Shown: one piece after another, positions 1-6,596 of the stretch
Layout of the letters: each line of letters starts with the position of its first letter
Numbering within the stretch: the stretch's first letter is position 1
NCBI GenBank assembly: GCA_947630315.1
Contig: CANRHA010000052.1
Location: forward strand, 1-9,719
Direction of reading: 5' to 3'
Origin: an uncultured Clostridia bacterium
Lineage (GTDB): Bacteria; Bacillota; Clostridia; Oscillospirales; Ruminococcaceae
DNA length: 9,719 bases
Program-made: the position numbers and the translations under genes
Notes under the pieces: generated by a model
Told to the model about the DNA's origin: nothing
Databases searched by the model: none
Seen by the model: the letters and a program-made list of their open reading frames with translations, nothing else

Positions 1-1144
1 CTATTCCGAGTATCGCTATAATGTCCTGAAGCTCGCGGTATTTTTGCAGGATCTCCTGAACTCCGCGGGCGATCTCGTAGTGTTCCTTGCCGACTATCCC
101 CGGTTCAAGAATGCGCGAGCCGCTCTCTAAGGGGTCGACTGCCGGGTATATCCCCTGCTCGGCTACTTTTCTTGATAAGACCGTAGTGGCGTCAAGATGA
201 GTAAACGTAGTTGCGGGGGCGGGGTCGGTGAGGTCGTCCGCGGGAACATAATCCGCCTGGACGGAAGTTATCGAGCCGTATTTTGTTGACGCTATCCGCT
301 CCTGAAGCGCGCCCATCTCCTCGGCGAGCATAGGCTGATATCCGACCGCCGAGGGCATTCTTCCCAGAAGCGCCGAGACTTCGGAACCCGCCTGGACGAA
401 GCGGTAGATGTTGTCGATAAAGAACAGAACGTCGCGGTGCTCCTCGTCGCGGAAATATTCCGCCATAGTGAGGCCGGAGAGGGCCACCCTCATTCTTACG
501 CCGGGGGCCTCGTTCATCTGTCCGTAGACGAGGGCGGTTTTTTCAATTACCCCCGACTCGCGCATCTCCGTCCATAGGTCGGAGCCTTCGCGGGAGCGTT
601 CGCCGACGCCCGCGAATACCGAGTATCCGCCCTGCGCCTGAGCCACGTTTCGTATAAGCTCCTGGATAAGCACCGTTTTACCTACGCCCGCGCCGCCGAA
701 AAGACCTATCTTTCCGCCGCGGGGGTAAGGCTCCAGAAGATCGATAACTTTTATTCCCGTTTCAAGAATTTCTATCCCGGTCGCAAGGTCGGAAAAAGCC
801 GGCGCCTTGCGGTGAATGGGGCTGCGCTTTACCTCCGGGGGGATCGGTTCGCCGCCGTCTATTGTTTCGCCGAGGACGTTGAACACCCTCCCCAAGACCT
901 CTGTGCCCACGGGAACCTTTATCCCGCCGCCGTCAGAGGTAACTGTTGCGCCAAGGCTTAAGCCCTCGCTGCCGGCAAGCATTATGCACCTTACCGAGCC
1001 TCCGCCTATGTGCTGCGCGACCTCCATCACGCGCTTTTTGCCGTTTACCGTAACGGTGAGCGCGTCGCGCAGTTTCGGCAGAACGCCGTCGAACTCAACG
1101 TCGACGACCGAGCCGGATATCGCCGAAATTTTCCCGGTGATCAT
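1..1144 (-). CDS. atpD: F1Fo ATP synthase subunit beta, partial (C-terminus beyond the left edge)
   Basis: This is the catalytic beta subunit of the F1 head, which makes ATP in the cytoplasm at the membrane-bound rotary enzyme. I translated 381 codons from the ATG at 1144. The Walker A loop GGAGVGKT is at residues 150-157 (DNA 674-697), the catalytic glutamate is E182 in GVGERSREG, and the Walker B aspartate is D244 in VLFFIDN. The run NIYRFVQAGSEVSALLGRMP follows. Positions match E. coli beta to within two residues, so the N-terminus is complete. About 80 residues, including the DELSEED region, lie outside the window. The start ATG overlaps the atpG stop in an ATGA junction, which implies translational coupling. 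It is the last visible gene of the leftward operon. atpC would be expected next but cannot be seen. Confidence 0.98.
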   Translation of the reverse strand, partial: MITGKISAISGSVVDVEFDGVLPKLRDALTVTVNGKKRVMEVAQHIGGGSVRCIMLAGSEGLSLGATVTSDGGGIKVPVGTEVLGRVFNVLGETIDGGEPIPPEVKRSPIHRKAPAFSDLATGIEILETGIKVIDLLEPYPRGGKIGLFGGAGVGKTVLIQELIRNVAQAQGGYSVFAGVGERSREGSDLWTEMRESGVIEKTALVYGQMNEAPGVRMRVALSGLTMAEYFRDEEHRDVLFFIDNIYRFVQAGSEVSALLGRMPSAVGYQPMLAEEMGALQERIASTKYGSITSVQADYVPADDLTDPAPATTFTHLDATTVLSRKVAEQGIYPAVDPLESGSRILEPGIVGKEHYEIARGVQEILQKYRELQDIIAILGI

Positions 1145-2049
1145 ACCGCGTTACCCCCTTTCTCCTTTGCCTTTTTCTCTTTCTGGAACCGCGAGGCCGC
1201 CGAAATTTCGGTTATCTCGCGGGTTATTTCGCTTTGCCTGAGCCGGTTGTATTCAAAATTAAGCTCCTCGAGCATATCCCTTGCGCTGCGGTCCGCCGTC
1301 TCCATAGCCGCCATACGCGAGCGCTGTTCGCTTAAAAAGCTCCCGACGAGCGCGCTGTAGATGAACCCGCAGACGTAGCTCGGAACTATCGCCTCCAAGA
1401 CCTCTTTTTCGCCGGGGTAGAATACCGGCGGCTCGCCCGAAGGCTCCTCACCCAAAAATTCCCTGCGGTGAAAAGGCAGTATCCGATCGTTTCTTACGTC
1501 CATGACCACGTCGTTTTCATAGTTTGTATAAATAACGAACAGTTTTTCTATCTCCCGCGCGGAAAACTTCTTTAAAAGAATAGAAGTGATCTTTCTTGCG
1601 CGGTTTAAGGTGGGCGACTGCGCCGAAAACTCAAAATCGGCCTCAAAGGGAATGTTTTTCGAGGCGAAGTATTTTCTGCCGAAGCTGCCGATAACGAAAA
1701 GCTTTGTGTCCGGGTGATCGGCCAGCGCGCGTTCGGCCTCTTTTATCGCGTTCATGTTGTACGCGCCGGCGAGGCCCTTGTCGGCGGTTATCAGCAAAAC
1801 GCCGTGGGTTCCTTCTTCAAGCCTGCTGCCGTCGGCGGGGTAGTAGTAAATGCTGTCTATATCGTGGTTCGAGCCGCAGAATATCTTTTTGATCTCCGAG
1901 CGCAGCGATTCAAAATAGGGGCGGGTCTCGTCGAAGGCCGCCTTTGCGCGCCTGAGTTCATTTGAGGCGATAAGGTACATCGCCCCGGTGATCTTCTGAG
2001 TCTCGCCTATCGAGCCTATGCGGTTTCTTATCTCATATTCGTTAAGCAT
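1141..2049 (-). CDS. atpG: F1Fo ATP synthase subunit gamma with a lysine-rich C-terminal tail
   Basis: Gamma is the central rotor shaft joining the c-ring to the alpha3beta3 head. At 302 residues it is slightly longer than the usual 285-295. The N-terminal helix motif (IRNRIGSIGETQKITGAMYL, residues 7-26) and the C-terminal helix motif (SEQRSRMAAMETADRSARDM, then EYNRLRQSEITREITEI to residue 282) are intact. Most family members stop a few residues after this motif. Here about 17 more residues (286-302) follow, rich in Lys (KEKKAKEKGG). The ATG at 2049 lies within the last codons of atpA (8-bp overlap), with an AAAGGCGG-like ribosome site a few bases upstream inside atpA. The stop overlaps the atpD start. 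The family assignment is secure, while the role of the tail is unknown. Confidence 0.96.
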   Translation of the reverse strand: MLNEYEIRNRIGSIGETQKITGAMYLIASNELRRAKAAFDETRPYFESLRSEIKKIFCGSNHDIDSIYYYPADGSRLEEGTHGVLLITADKGLAGAYNMNAIKEAERALADHPDTKLFVIGSFGRKYFASKNIPFEADFEFSAQSPTLNRARKITSILLKKFSAREIEKLFVIYTNYENDVVMDVRNDRILPFHRREFLGEEPSGEPPVFYPGEKEVLEAIVPSYVCGFIYSALVGSFLSEQRSRMAAMETADRSARDMLEELNFEYNRLRQSEITREITEISAASRFQKEKKAKEKGGNAV

Positions 2050-3775
2050 ATTCCGCCGCCTTTGCGTATTCGGCTATGGCCGTGCGGTCCTCGTCCGAGA
2101 GCTTCGCGCCGCTCTTTATTCTTTCAACGACATCTCCCCGAACCTTTGAAAACCCCTCGCAGAGCTTATGAAGCGAATCCGCGAAGCCGTTTTCGTCGAG
2201 CCCGTCGAGGGCCTTAGCGGTAGCGGCTGCAAGGATGACCGCCTGCTCCCATTCCTGATAGGGGCGGTACTGCTCCTGTTTTAAAACGTTCATAAGCGTT
2301 TCGCCCGAGCGCAGGTTTTTTTGCGTCTCGTCGTCGAGGTAGTTCGAGAACTGCGTGAATACCTTCATTTCGCGGTACTGCGCAAGGTCGAGCCTTAGGG
2401 TCCCCGAGGCGGATCTCATAGCGCCGGTCATAGCGTCGCCGCCGACGCGCGACACCGAAAGGCCCACGTTTACGGCAGGCCGCTGGCCCGAGCGGAACAG
2501 CGCGGTGTCCAAAAAGATCTGTCCGTCGGTTATCGAGATTATGTTTGTCGGGATATATGCCGAAACGTTTCCGGCCAAAGTTTCAACTATCGGCAGGGCG
2601 GTCATGCTTCCGCCGCCCTTAGAGGCCGAGAGATGCGCCGAGCGCTCCAAGAGTCTTGAATGAAGGTAGAAAACGTCGCCGGGGTAGGCCTCGCGGCCGG
2701 GGCTTCGGCCCAGAACAAGGCTCAAAGAGCGGTAGGCTACGGCGTGTTTTGAGAGGTCGTCGTAGATGATCAGAACGTCCTTGCCCTGCTCCATAAAATA
2801 TTCGGCCATAGCGCAGCCCGCGTACGGGGCGATATACTGAAGCGGCGCGGGGTCGCTCGCCGAGGCCAGAAGCACGGTTGTGTACTCCATAGCGCCGTGT
2901 TCCGTAAGGGTAGATACAAGCCTGCGCACGCTGCTCGCCTTCTGGCCTATGCCTACGTAGATGCAGTAAACGCCCTGGCCCTTTTGGTTGAGTATGGTGT
3001 CGATAGCTATTGCGGTCTTGCCGGTCTGGCGGTCGCCTATAATAAGCTCGCGCTGGCCCCTGCCTATCGGGAACATAGAATCTACGGCCAATATGCCGGT
3101 CCTCAAGGGTTCGTTTACCGGCTGGCGGGCGGCTATTCCCGGCGCGGAATGTTCAACGGGGCGGTAGCCCGAGGGGGTTATCTCGCCCTTGCCGTCTATC
3201 GGAACGCCGAGGGCGTCGGTCACGCGGCCTATAAATCCCTCGCCGACCGGAACTCCCGCCGATCGCTTTGTGCGGTGGACCCGGCTGCCGGCTTCTACTT
3301 CGCCGTCGTCGTCAAAAAGAATGCACCCGACTCCCTGTTTGTCTATATTCTGCACCATTCCCCTTACGTTGCCGTCAAACAGGAGTATCTCGCCGTATTC
3401 GGCATGTTTTAAGCCCCTTACGTTGGCAACGCCGTCGCCTACGGTCATGACTGTTCCTATTTCCTCGGAAACGGGCAGGGGGATAAAGTCGTCGACCGCC
3501 TTTTTAAGAAGCGGAATGATGTCCTCGCCGGGGGCGGGCCGAACCGCGCGCATGGCGTCTTTAAGCTGATTTAATCTTCCGGCTATGCTCCAATCGTAGA
3601 TGTCGGAACCCACTTCAAGACGAAAGCCGTCGATTATATTGGGGTCTTTGACCCACAGGAAGTAGCAGCGCTCGTTGTATTTTATCTCTATAAAGCGCTC
3701 AAAGCGCGCCCGCTGAGCAGGCGTAGGGGCCTCGGCGGAATAGAGAAGCGCTCTTAATCTTTGCTGATCACTCAT
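2042..3775 (-). CDS. atpA: F1Fo ATP synthase subunit alpha fused at its N-terminus to a delta (OSCP) C-terminal domain
   Basis: Residues about 79-577 are a complete alpha subunit. The nucleotide loop GDRQTGKT is at 247-254 (E. coli 169-176, a 78-residue offset) and the arginine finger is R443 in SVSRVGG. Residues 1-78 are extra and resemble the last part of the delta subunit: SAEAPTPAQ, a helix, then KDPNIIDGFRLEVG (43-56) and YDWSIAGRLNQL (60-71). This is the family pattern DPxLIGGFxLxxG...DxSxxGRLxxL. Alpha's own first helix (EDIIPLLKKAV) follows after a short Pro-containing linker. The start at 3775 has a GAGGAG ribosome site at 3783-3788 with a 7-base spacer, so the extension is genuinely translated. 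The start overlaps atpF by 8 bp, leaving no space for a separate atpH. The fusion is read from sequence; its mechanical meaning is inference. Confidence 0.95.
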   Translation of the reverse strand: MSDQQRLRALLYSAEAPTPAQRARFERFIEIKYNERCYFLWVKDPNIIDGFRLEVGSDIYDWSIAGRLNQLKDAMRAVRPAPGEDIIPLLKKAVDDFIPLPVSEEIGTVMTVGDGVANVRGLKHAEYGEILLFDGNVRGMVQNIDKQGVGCILFDDDGEVEAGSRVHRTKRSAGVPVGEGFIGRVTDALGVPIDGKGEITPSGYRPVEHSAPGIAARQPVNEPLRTGILAVDSMFPIGRGQRELIIGDRQTGKTAIAIDTILNQKGQGVYCIYVGIGQKASSVRRLVSTLTEHGAMEYTTVLLASASDPAPLQYIAPYAGCAMAEYFMEQGKDVLIIYDDLSKHAVAYRSLSLVLGRSPGREAYPGDVFYLHSRLLERSAHLSASKGGGSMTALPIVETLAGNVSAYIPTNIISITDGQIFLDTALFRSGQRPAVNVGLSVSRVGGDAMTGAMRSASGTLRLDLAQYREMKVFTQFSNYLDDETQKNLRSGETLMNVLKQEQYRPYQEWEQAVILAAATAKALDGLDENGFADSLHKLCEGFSKVRGDVVERIKSGAKLSDEDRTAIAEYAKAAEYA

Positions 3776-4250
3776 GGTTCTGCTCCTCGACCGACTTCAA
3801 AAACGCCTCGAAAGCCTCTGAGGCGCTCGACATTACCGCCTTTTCAACCGATTCGACGGCAAGCTCCGAGATATCCTGAGAGCTGCGCTTTACGGCCTTT
3901 TTGCGAATGTCTTCGGCCTGCTGAGTTGCGTCCTCGACGATTTTTTCCGCCTTCTTTTCGGCCTCGTCTATCCTCTCCTGCGCCGACTTTTGGGCCGCGG
4001 CGATAATTTCCGAGCGCTTAAGGTTTGCCTCGTCCTCTTTCTTTTTAAGCTCCGCGTCGAGGTTGTCGAGGGCGTCGGAGGCGGTTTTAAGCTTTTCGGC
4101 GGCAAGGTCGCGATCCTTTTTATATGACGCTTCGCGGTCGTCCATAAACTTCTTGACCGGCTTATAAAGCAGGAACCAGAGTGCCGCGAAGAGAATAACA
4201 AAGTTCAGCATATGTAATAAAATCTGCTGTAGATCTATATTCAGCGGCAT
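3768..4250 (-). CDS. atpF: F1Fo ATP synthase subunit b
   Basis: Subunit b is the peripheral stalk that holds the stator a subunit to the F1 head. It is 160 residues, a normal length. There is one N-terminal membrane helix at about residues 8-29 (LLHMLNFVILFAALWFLLYK) followed by the KPV...DDRE signature at the membrane exit. The rest is a long charged coiled-coil rich in Ala, Lys, Asp and Glu, with a short C-terminal helix (about 127-155) that normally contacts delta. There is no delta domain at the C-terminus, so this is not a mycobacterial-type b-delta fusion. A GGGAGG ribosome site lies 8-9 bases before the ATG, and 18 bases separate the gene from the atpE stop. The next gene, atpA, begins inside the last codons of this one. 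Confidence 0.95.
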   Translation of the reverse strand: MPLNIDLQQILLHMLNFVILFAALWFLLYKPVKKFMDDREASYKKDRDLAAEKLKTASDALDNLDAELKKKEDEANLKRSEIIAAAQKSAQERIDEAEKKAEKIVEDATQQAEDIRKKAVKRSSQDISELAVESVEKAVMSSASEAFEAFLKSVEEQNHE

Positions 4251-4268
4251 ATTTGCGCCCTCCCTTCA

Positions 4269-4598
4269 TTAAAGAACGAATACTACGAGAATTGCAATTA
4301 TAAGGGCGTAGATGATCGCCGTTTCGATAAATACAAGGCCGAGCATCATGGCGCTGCGAATGTTTGACGAAGCCTCGGGCTGACGGGCTATGCCGTCTAT
4401 AGTCTTCATAATGGTCATCGCCATGCCTATAGCGCCCGCCGCCGACGCAACGGCTATGATTATTGCCGCGGCTATCGCCTTATAATCGCGGACGACGTTT
4501 TCCGAAGCCTCGGCCCCCTCGGCAAAAGCCACGCAGCTAAGCGAAAGCATTAGGGCAAGCGCTAAGATCACCGCAAAAATTTTCTTTAAAGATTTCAT
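4269..4598 (-). CDS. atpE: F1Fo ATP synthase subunit c with N-terminal signal-like leader
   Basis: Subunit c forms the ion-translocating rotor ring. The product is 109 residues against the usual 70-85, because residues 1-26 look like a signal peptide: MKSLKK, a hydrophobic core, then AFA before Glu27. The predicted mature protein is about 83 residues. Helix 1 is about 41-64, the polar loop ARQPEA is 71-76 and helix 2 is about 82-109. The ion-binding carboxylate is E92 in LVFIETAIIYALI. Relative to the Ilyobacter sodium site, E, a hydroxyl residue (T93) and Y97 are kept, but the helix-1 Gln position is M59. The usual GxGxGxG of helix 1 reads SxAxAxG (52-58). The ribosome site AAAGGA is 8-11 bases before the ATG. 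Ion specificity is undecided. Confidence 0.95.
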   Translation of the reverse strand: MKSLKKIFAVILALALMLSLSCVAFAEGAEASENVVRDYKAIAAAIIIAVASAAGAIGMAMTIMKTIDGIARQPEASSNIRSAMMLGLVFIETAIIYALIIAILVVFVL

Positions 4599-4611
4599 AT
4601 AAACCGTCCTT

Positions 4612-5421
4612 TCAGTGTTTGATCTTTTTAGGGTGACGCTCGGTGCTCTCGCCGTAAAAGACGGAGACGAGCATTGTTAAAACGTAGGTCTGAATGATCG
4701 CATGGAGAAGGGTGAACAGCACCGCCACCACCGACGGCAGAACAAAACTCAGCGGCAGGTAGTGGTATACAAGATCGGTAACGAGCGCGCCGCTTAAGAG
4801 CGCGCCGAACAGCCTGAAGCTCATGGATATCGGAAGTGAAAAATCCTTAAGGGCGTTCACTGCTCCTCTTGCCTTGCCGTAAATTATCCCGCTTATAAGT
4901 ATCACCCCGTAGGACATGACGCCCATGGCGATCGCGCCGTTTATATCGGCGAGCGGCGCCGGAAGCGATACCGAACGGCCGGACGTCGTCACCGCCTGAA
5001 TGCCGAAGAGCTCGAAAACGGTGGATACTGCGACATAGCAACCCGCGGCAAAGACATATGCGCCCAAAAAGCCGTTGCGGTGAGGGCTGTTCGATCTGGC
5101 CAATCCCGAAAAATAACCTACCGCGGCTTCAAGCGCGGACTGGAACTTACCGGGTATCTGAGTGAACCTCGGCACGGCGAATATCCGGACCGCCGCGGCG
5201 AAGAGGATCAGCAAGGCCGAAACGGCGTAAGCGGAGATCAGCCCCGGGTTTACCTCGAGTCCGAACAGTGCGATCTTGTTGTCCTCATGCAAAACGCCGT
5301 CGCGCATGGCGTCCTTGATAGGTTCCTTTTCGGCGCCGGGGGTAAGGATTATCCCGACGAGGAGAAGGGCGATAAGCACCGCGAAGATCGCCGCGCTTAT
5401 AATTTTAGTTTTTTTATTCAA
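4612..5421 (-). CDS. atpB: F1Fo ATP synthase subunit a (TTG start)
   Basis: Subunit a is the membrane stator subunit that forms the ion half-channels against the c-ring. With the start proposed here it is 269 residues, with several membrane helices. The essential arginine is R203 in SMSFRLFGALLSG. The usual RLFGN has Ala in place of Asn. The conserved final helix contains HAIIQTYVLTMLVSVFY, with the expected Gln. The frame stays open to a TTG at 5487, but I prefer the TTG at 5421. It sits 2 bases after GGCGGTGATC, a near-perfect Shine-Dalgarno sequence, and begins directly with LNKKTKIISAAIF, a Lys-rich entry into the first helix. The 22 extra residues of the longer version are Arg/Gly-rich and not family-like. 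It is the first gene of the operon, 80 bases after the predicted transcription start. No atpI or atpZ precedes it. Confidence 0.92.
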   Translation of the reverse strand: MNKKTKIISAAIFAVLIALLLVGIILTPGAEKEPIKDAMRDGVLHEDNKIALFGLEVNPGLISAYAVSALLILFAAAVRIFAVPRFTQIPGKFQSALEAAVGYFSGLARSNSPHRNGFLGAYVFAAGCYVAVSTVFELFGIQAVTTSGRSVSLPAPLADINGAIAMGVMSYGVILISGIIYGKARGAVNALKDFSLPISMSFRLFGALLSGALVTDLVYHYLPLSFVLPSVVAVLFTLLHAIIQTYVLTMLVSVFYGESTERHPKKIKH

Positions 5422-5501
5422 GAGATCACCGCCTATACAAAAGAGCCTGCGCCCCTCGGCACGCCGTTGCGCCGCTGAACCGCCCAAGCCCTCTCTGCGT
5501 T

Positions 5502-5536
5502 TTTATCTATTATATCACCTTGTCGCCAGATGTCAA
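5502..5536 (-). promoter_or_regulatory. Predicted sigma-A promoter of the atp operon
   Basis: On the minus strand a perfect TTGACA (5536-5531) is followed by a 16-base spacer and a perfect TATAAT (5514-5509). Transcription would begin near 5502, giving an 80-base leader before the atpB TTG at 5421. Both hexamers match consensus and the direction fits the operon. The -35 box is also the left end of the 5531-5672 palindrome. Confidence 0.85.
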
Positions 5537-5672
5537 GAGGGCAGGATGTGGCCTCATAGGTATTAGATATTAGATATTAGATGTTAGAGTTTAAAGGTGT
5601 CACCTTGAAGTTCTAACACCTAACACCTAACATCTATCTTCTTGATGGCCACATCCGCCCCTCTCCTTGACA
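5531..5672. repeat. 142-bp imperfect palindrome with heptamer arrays, lying between divergent promoters
   Basis: The left arm starts TGTCAAG and the right arm ends CTTGACA, and the two are inverted copies of one another with small gaps. The outer blocks share TGTCAAG, an AGGG-rich run and GGATGTGGCC (left 5544-5553; complement at 5648-5657). The inner blocks are heptamers: TATTAGA three times then TGTTAGA at 5561-5588, and CTAACAC twice, CTAACAT and CTATCTT at 5613-5640. The centre is AGGTG-T-CACCT at 5595-5605. The shape resembles a MITE, but no clear target-site duplication flanks it (gccaga against accccg). It has no coding capacity and lies outside both predicted transcripts, so any structure would be in DNA. 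Confidence 0.85.
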
Positions 5673-5702
5673 ACCCCGCCCCAATCTGTTATACTGATTA
5701 AG
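5667..5702 (+). promoter_or_regulatory. Predicted sigma-A promoter of the lipoprotein/MBOAT/DHHW genes
   Basis: TTGACA at 5667-5672, a 17-base spacer, then TATACT at 5690-5695 (one mismatch to TATAAT). Transcription would begin near 5702, leaving an 89-base leader before the ATG at 5791. I see no riboswitch fold in that leader, only a short GGAAA/TTTCC hairpin. The -35 box is the right end of the palindrome. Confidence 0.8.
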
Positions 5703-5790
5703 CACGGAAAAATTTCCCGCGCGCAATATTCTGCCCCGCAAAAGCGTATTATATGTGCAGACGCAAATCACATAAAAAGGAGAATTTAAA

Positions 5791-6522
5791 ATGAAAAAAT
5801 TTCTTGCGATCTTTCTTGCGCTGATCATGGCGCTGACCCTTGCCGCCTGCGGCGCGACCGACGATACCCCCGAGGGCGATATCGTCCACCCAGAGACCCC
5901 GCTCCCCGAGGAGGAAGTAGCTGATGTAACGGTTGACCCCGCTGTTCCTTCCGACGATGAAGCCGAGGAGGCTGAAACCCCTCTCGATCTTCTTACTAAC
6001 ATCTGGAACAACATGCCCGAGGATATGAAGCCTATGGCGTTCGGCGGCGATTATCACGAGGAAAACCAGGTTGAAAACGCCCCCGGCATTCACAGTACCG
6101 CCACCGAGGAGGACGCTCAGTCTCTTGACACCAACTTCGGGTTCCCCGCCAATGAGGTTTCAAACGTAGGCCAGGTCGCCTGCATTCGCCATATGCTCAA
6201 CGCCAACTCCTTCTCCTGCGCGGCCTACGAGATACTCCAGCCCGCCGACAGCGATGCTGACCTCGTATCGTCTCTTTCCGAGGAGATCCGCGACAACCTT
6301 ATGAACCGCGCGTATATGTGCGGCTGGCCCGAACAGCTTGAAATAATCGCGGTCGGCAAAAACGTAGTCGCGTTCTACGGCTCGCTCGATATAGTAAACG
6401 CTTTTAAGGATTCTCTTACGGGCCTTTACGGCGATTCCGCTGTAGTTGAGTTTGAGGAGGATATGTCCGAAGCCGGCGGCGACAACACCTTTGCCTTCCC
6501 TGTTCCCGACGATCCCGCGTGA
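5791..6522 (+). CDS. Secreted lipoprotein of unknown function with an acidic linker
   Basis: The product is 243 residues. Residues 1-19 are a signal peptide ending in the lipobox LAAC, so C20 should be lipidated and the protein anchored on the outer face of the membrane. Residues about 22-62 are a low-complexity linker rich in Glu, Asp, Pro and Val. The folded part begins near LDLLTNIWNNMPEDM (64-78) and runs to about 228, with FGFPANEVSNVGQVA (about 116-130) and EQLEIIAVGKNVVAFYGSLD as the most regular stretches. I do not recognise the domain firmly. Its layout recalls the small clostridial lipoproteins of the DUF4358 type often found near MBOAT/DHHW genes, but this is a weak resemblance. 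The ribosome site AAAGGAG (5776-5782) is 8 bases before the ATG. No terminator is visible before the next gene, so co-transcription with it is likely. Confidence 0.88.
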   Translation: MKKFLAIFLALIMALTLAACGATDDTPEGDIVHPETPLPEEEVADVTVDPAVPSDDEAEEAETPLDLLTNIWNNMPEDMKPMAFGGDYHEENQVENAPGIHSTATEEDAQSLDTNFGFPANEVSNVGQVACIRHMLNANSFSCAAYEILQPADSDADLVSSLSEEIRDNLMNRAYMCGWPEQLEIIAVGKNVVAFYGSLDIVNAFKDSLTGLYGDSAVVEFEEDMSEAGGDNTFAFPVPDDPA

Positions 6523-6552
6523 TGATTTTTCCCGATAAATCCTGATTTTTGA

Positions 6553-6580
6553 CATTCAACATTCAACATGCCCCATTCGA
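6553..6580. repeat. Four-unit degenerate heptamer array
   Basis: CATTCAA at 6553-6559 and 6560-6566 is followed in register by CATGCCC (6567-6573) and CATTCGA (6574-6580), giving exactly 28 bases. It fills most of the 74-base gap between the lipoprotein and MBOAT genes. The same period and unit count occur in the 5531-5672 palindrome and near 9212-9239. Confidence 0.7.
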
Positions 6581-6596
6581 CCTTTGATTTATAATT

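Noticed and set aside
2897..3412. Open frame on the plus strand, 171 codons, antisense to atpA
   Set aside because: It lies wholly inside a well-supported atpA on the other strand, has no ribosome site I can see and no recognisable domain. The frame is open because of codon bias in the real gene. The same reasoning removes the other antisense frames over atpG, atpF, MBOAT and DHHW.
4531..4541. Lipobox in the c-subunit leader (S-L-S-C22)
   Set aside because: The -3 position is Ser rather than Leu, Val or Ile, and a good AFA signal peptidase I site lies just downstream at residues 24-26.
5422..5487. Longer atpB start at the TTG at 5487
   Set aside because: It adds 22 Arg/Gly-rich residues not typical of the family, and its upstream sequence is a weaker ribosome site than GGCGGTGATC before the TTG at 5421.
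6549..6595. Promoter for the MBOAT gene using TTGACA at 6549-6554 with TATAAT at 6590-6595
   Set aside because: The gap is 35 bases, about twice the usable spacing, and no fair -10 lies 16-18 bases after that TTGACA. It probably arises from the heptamer repeat.
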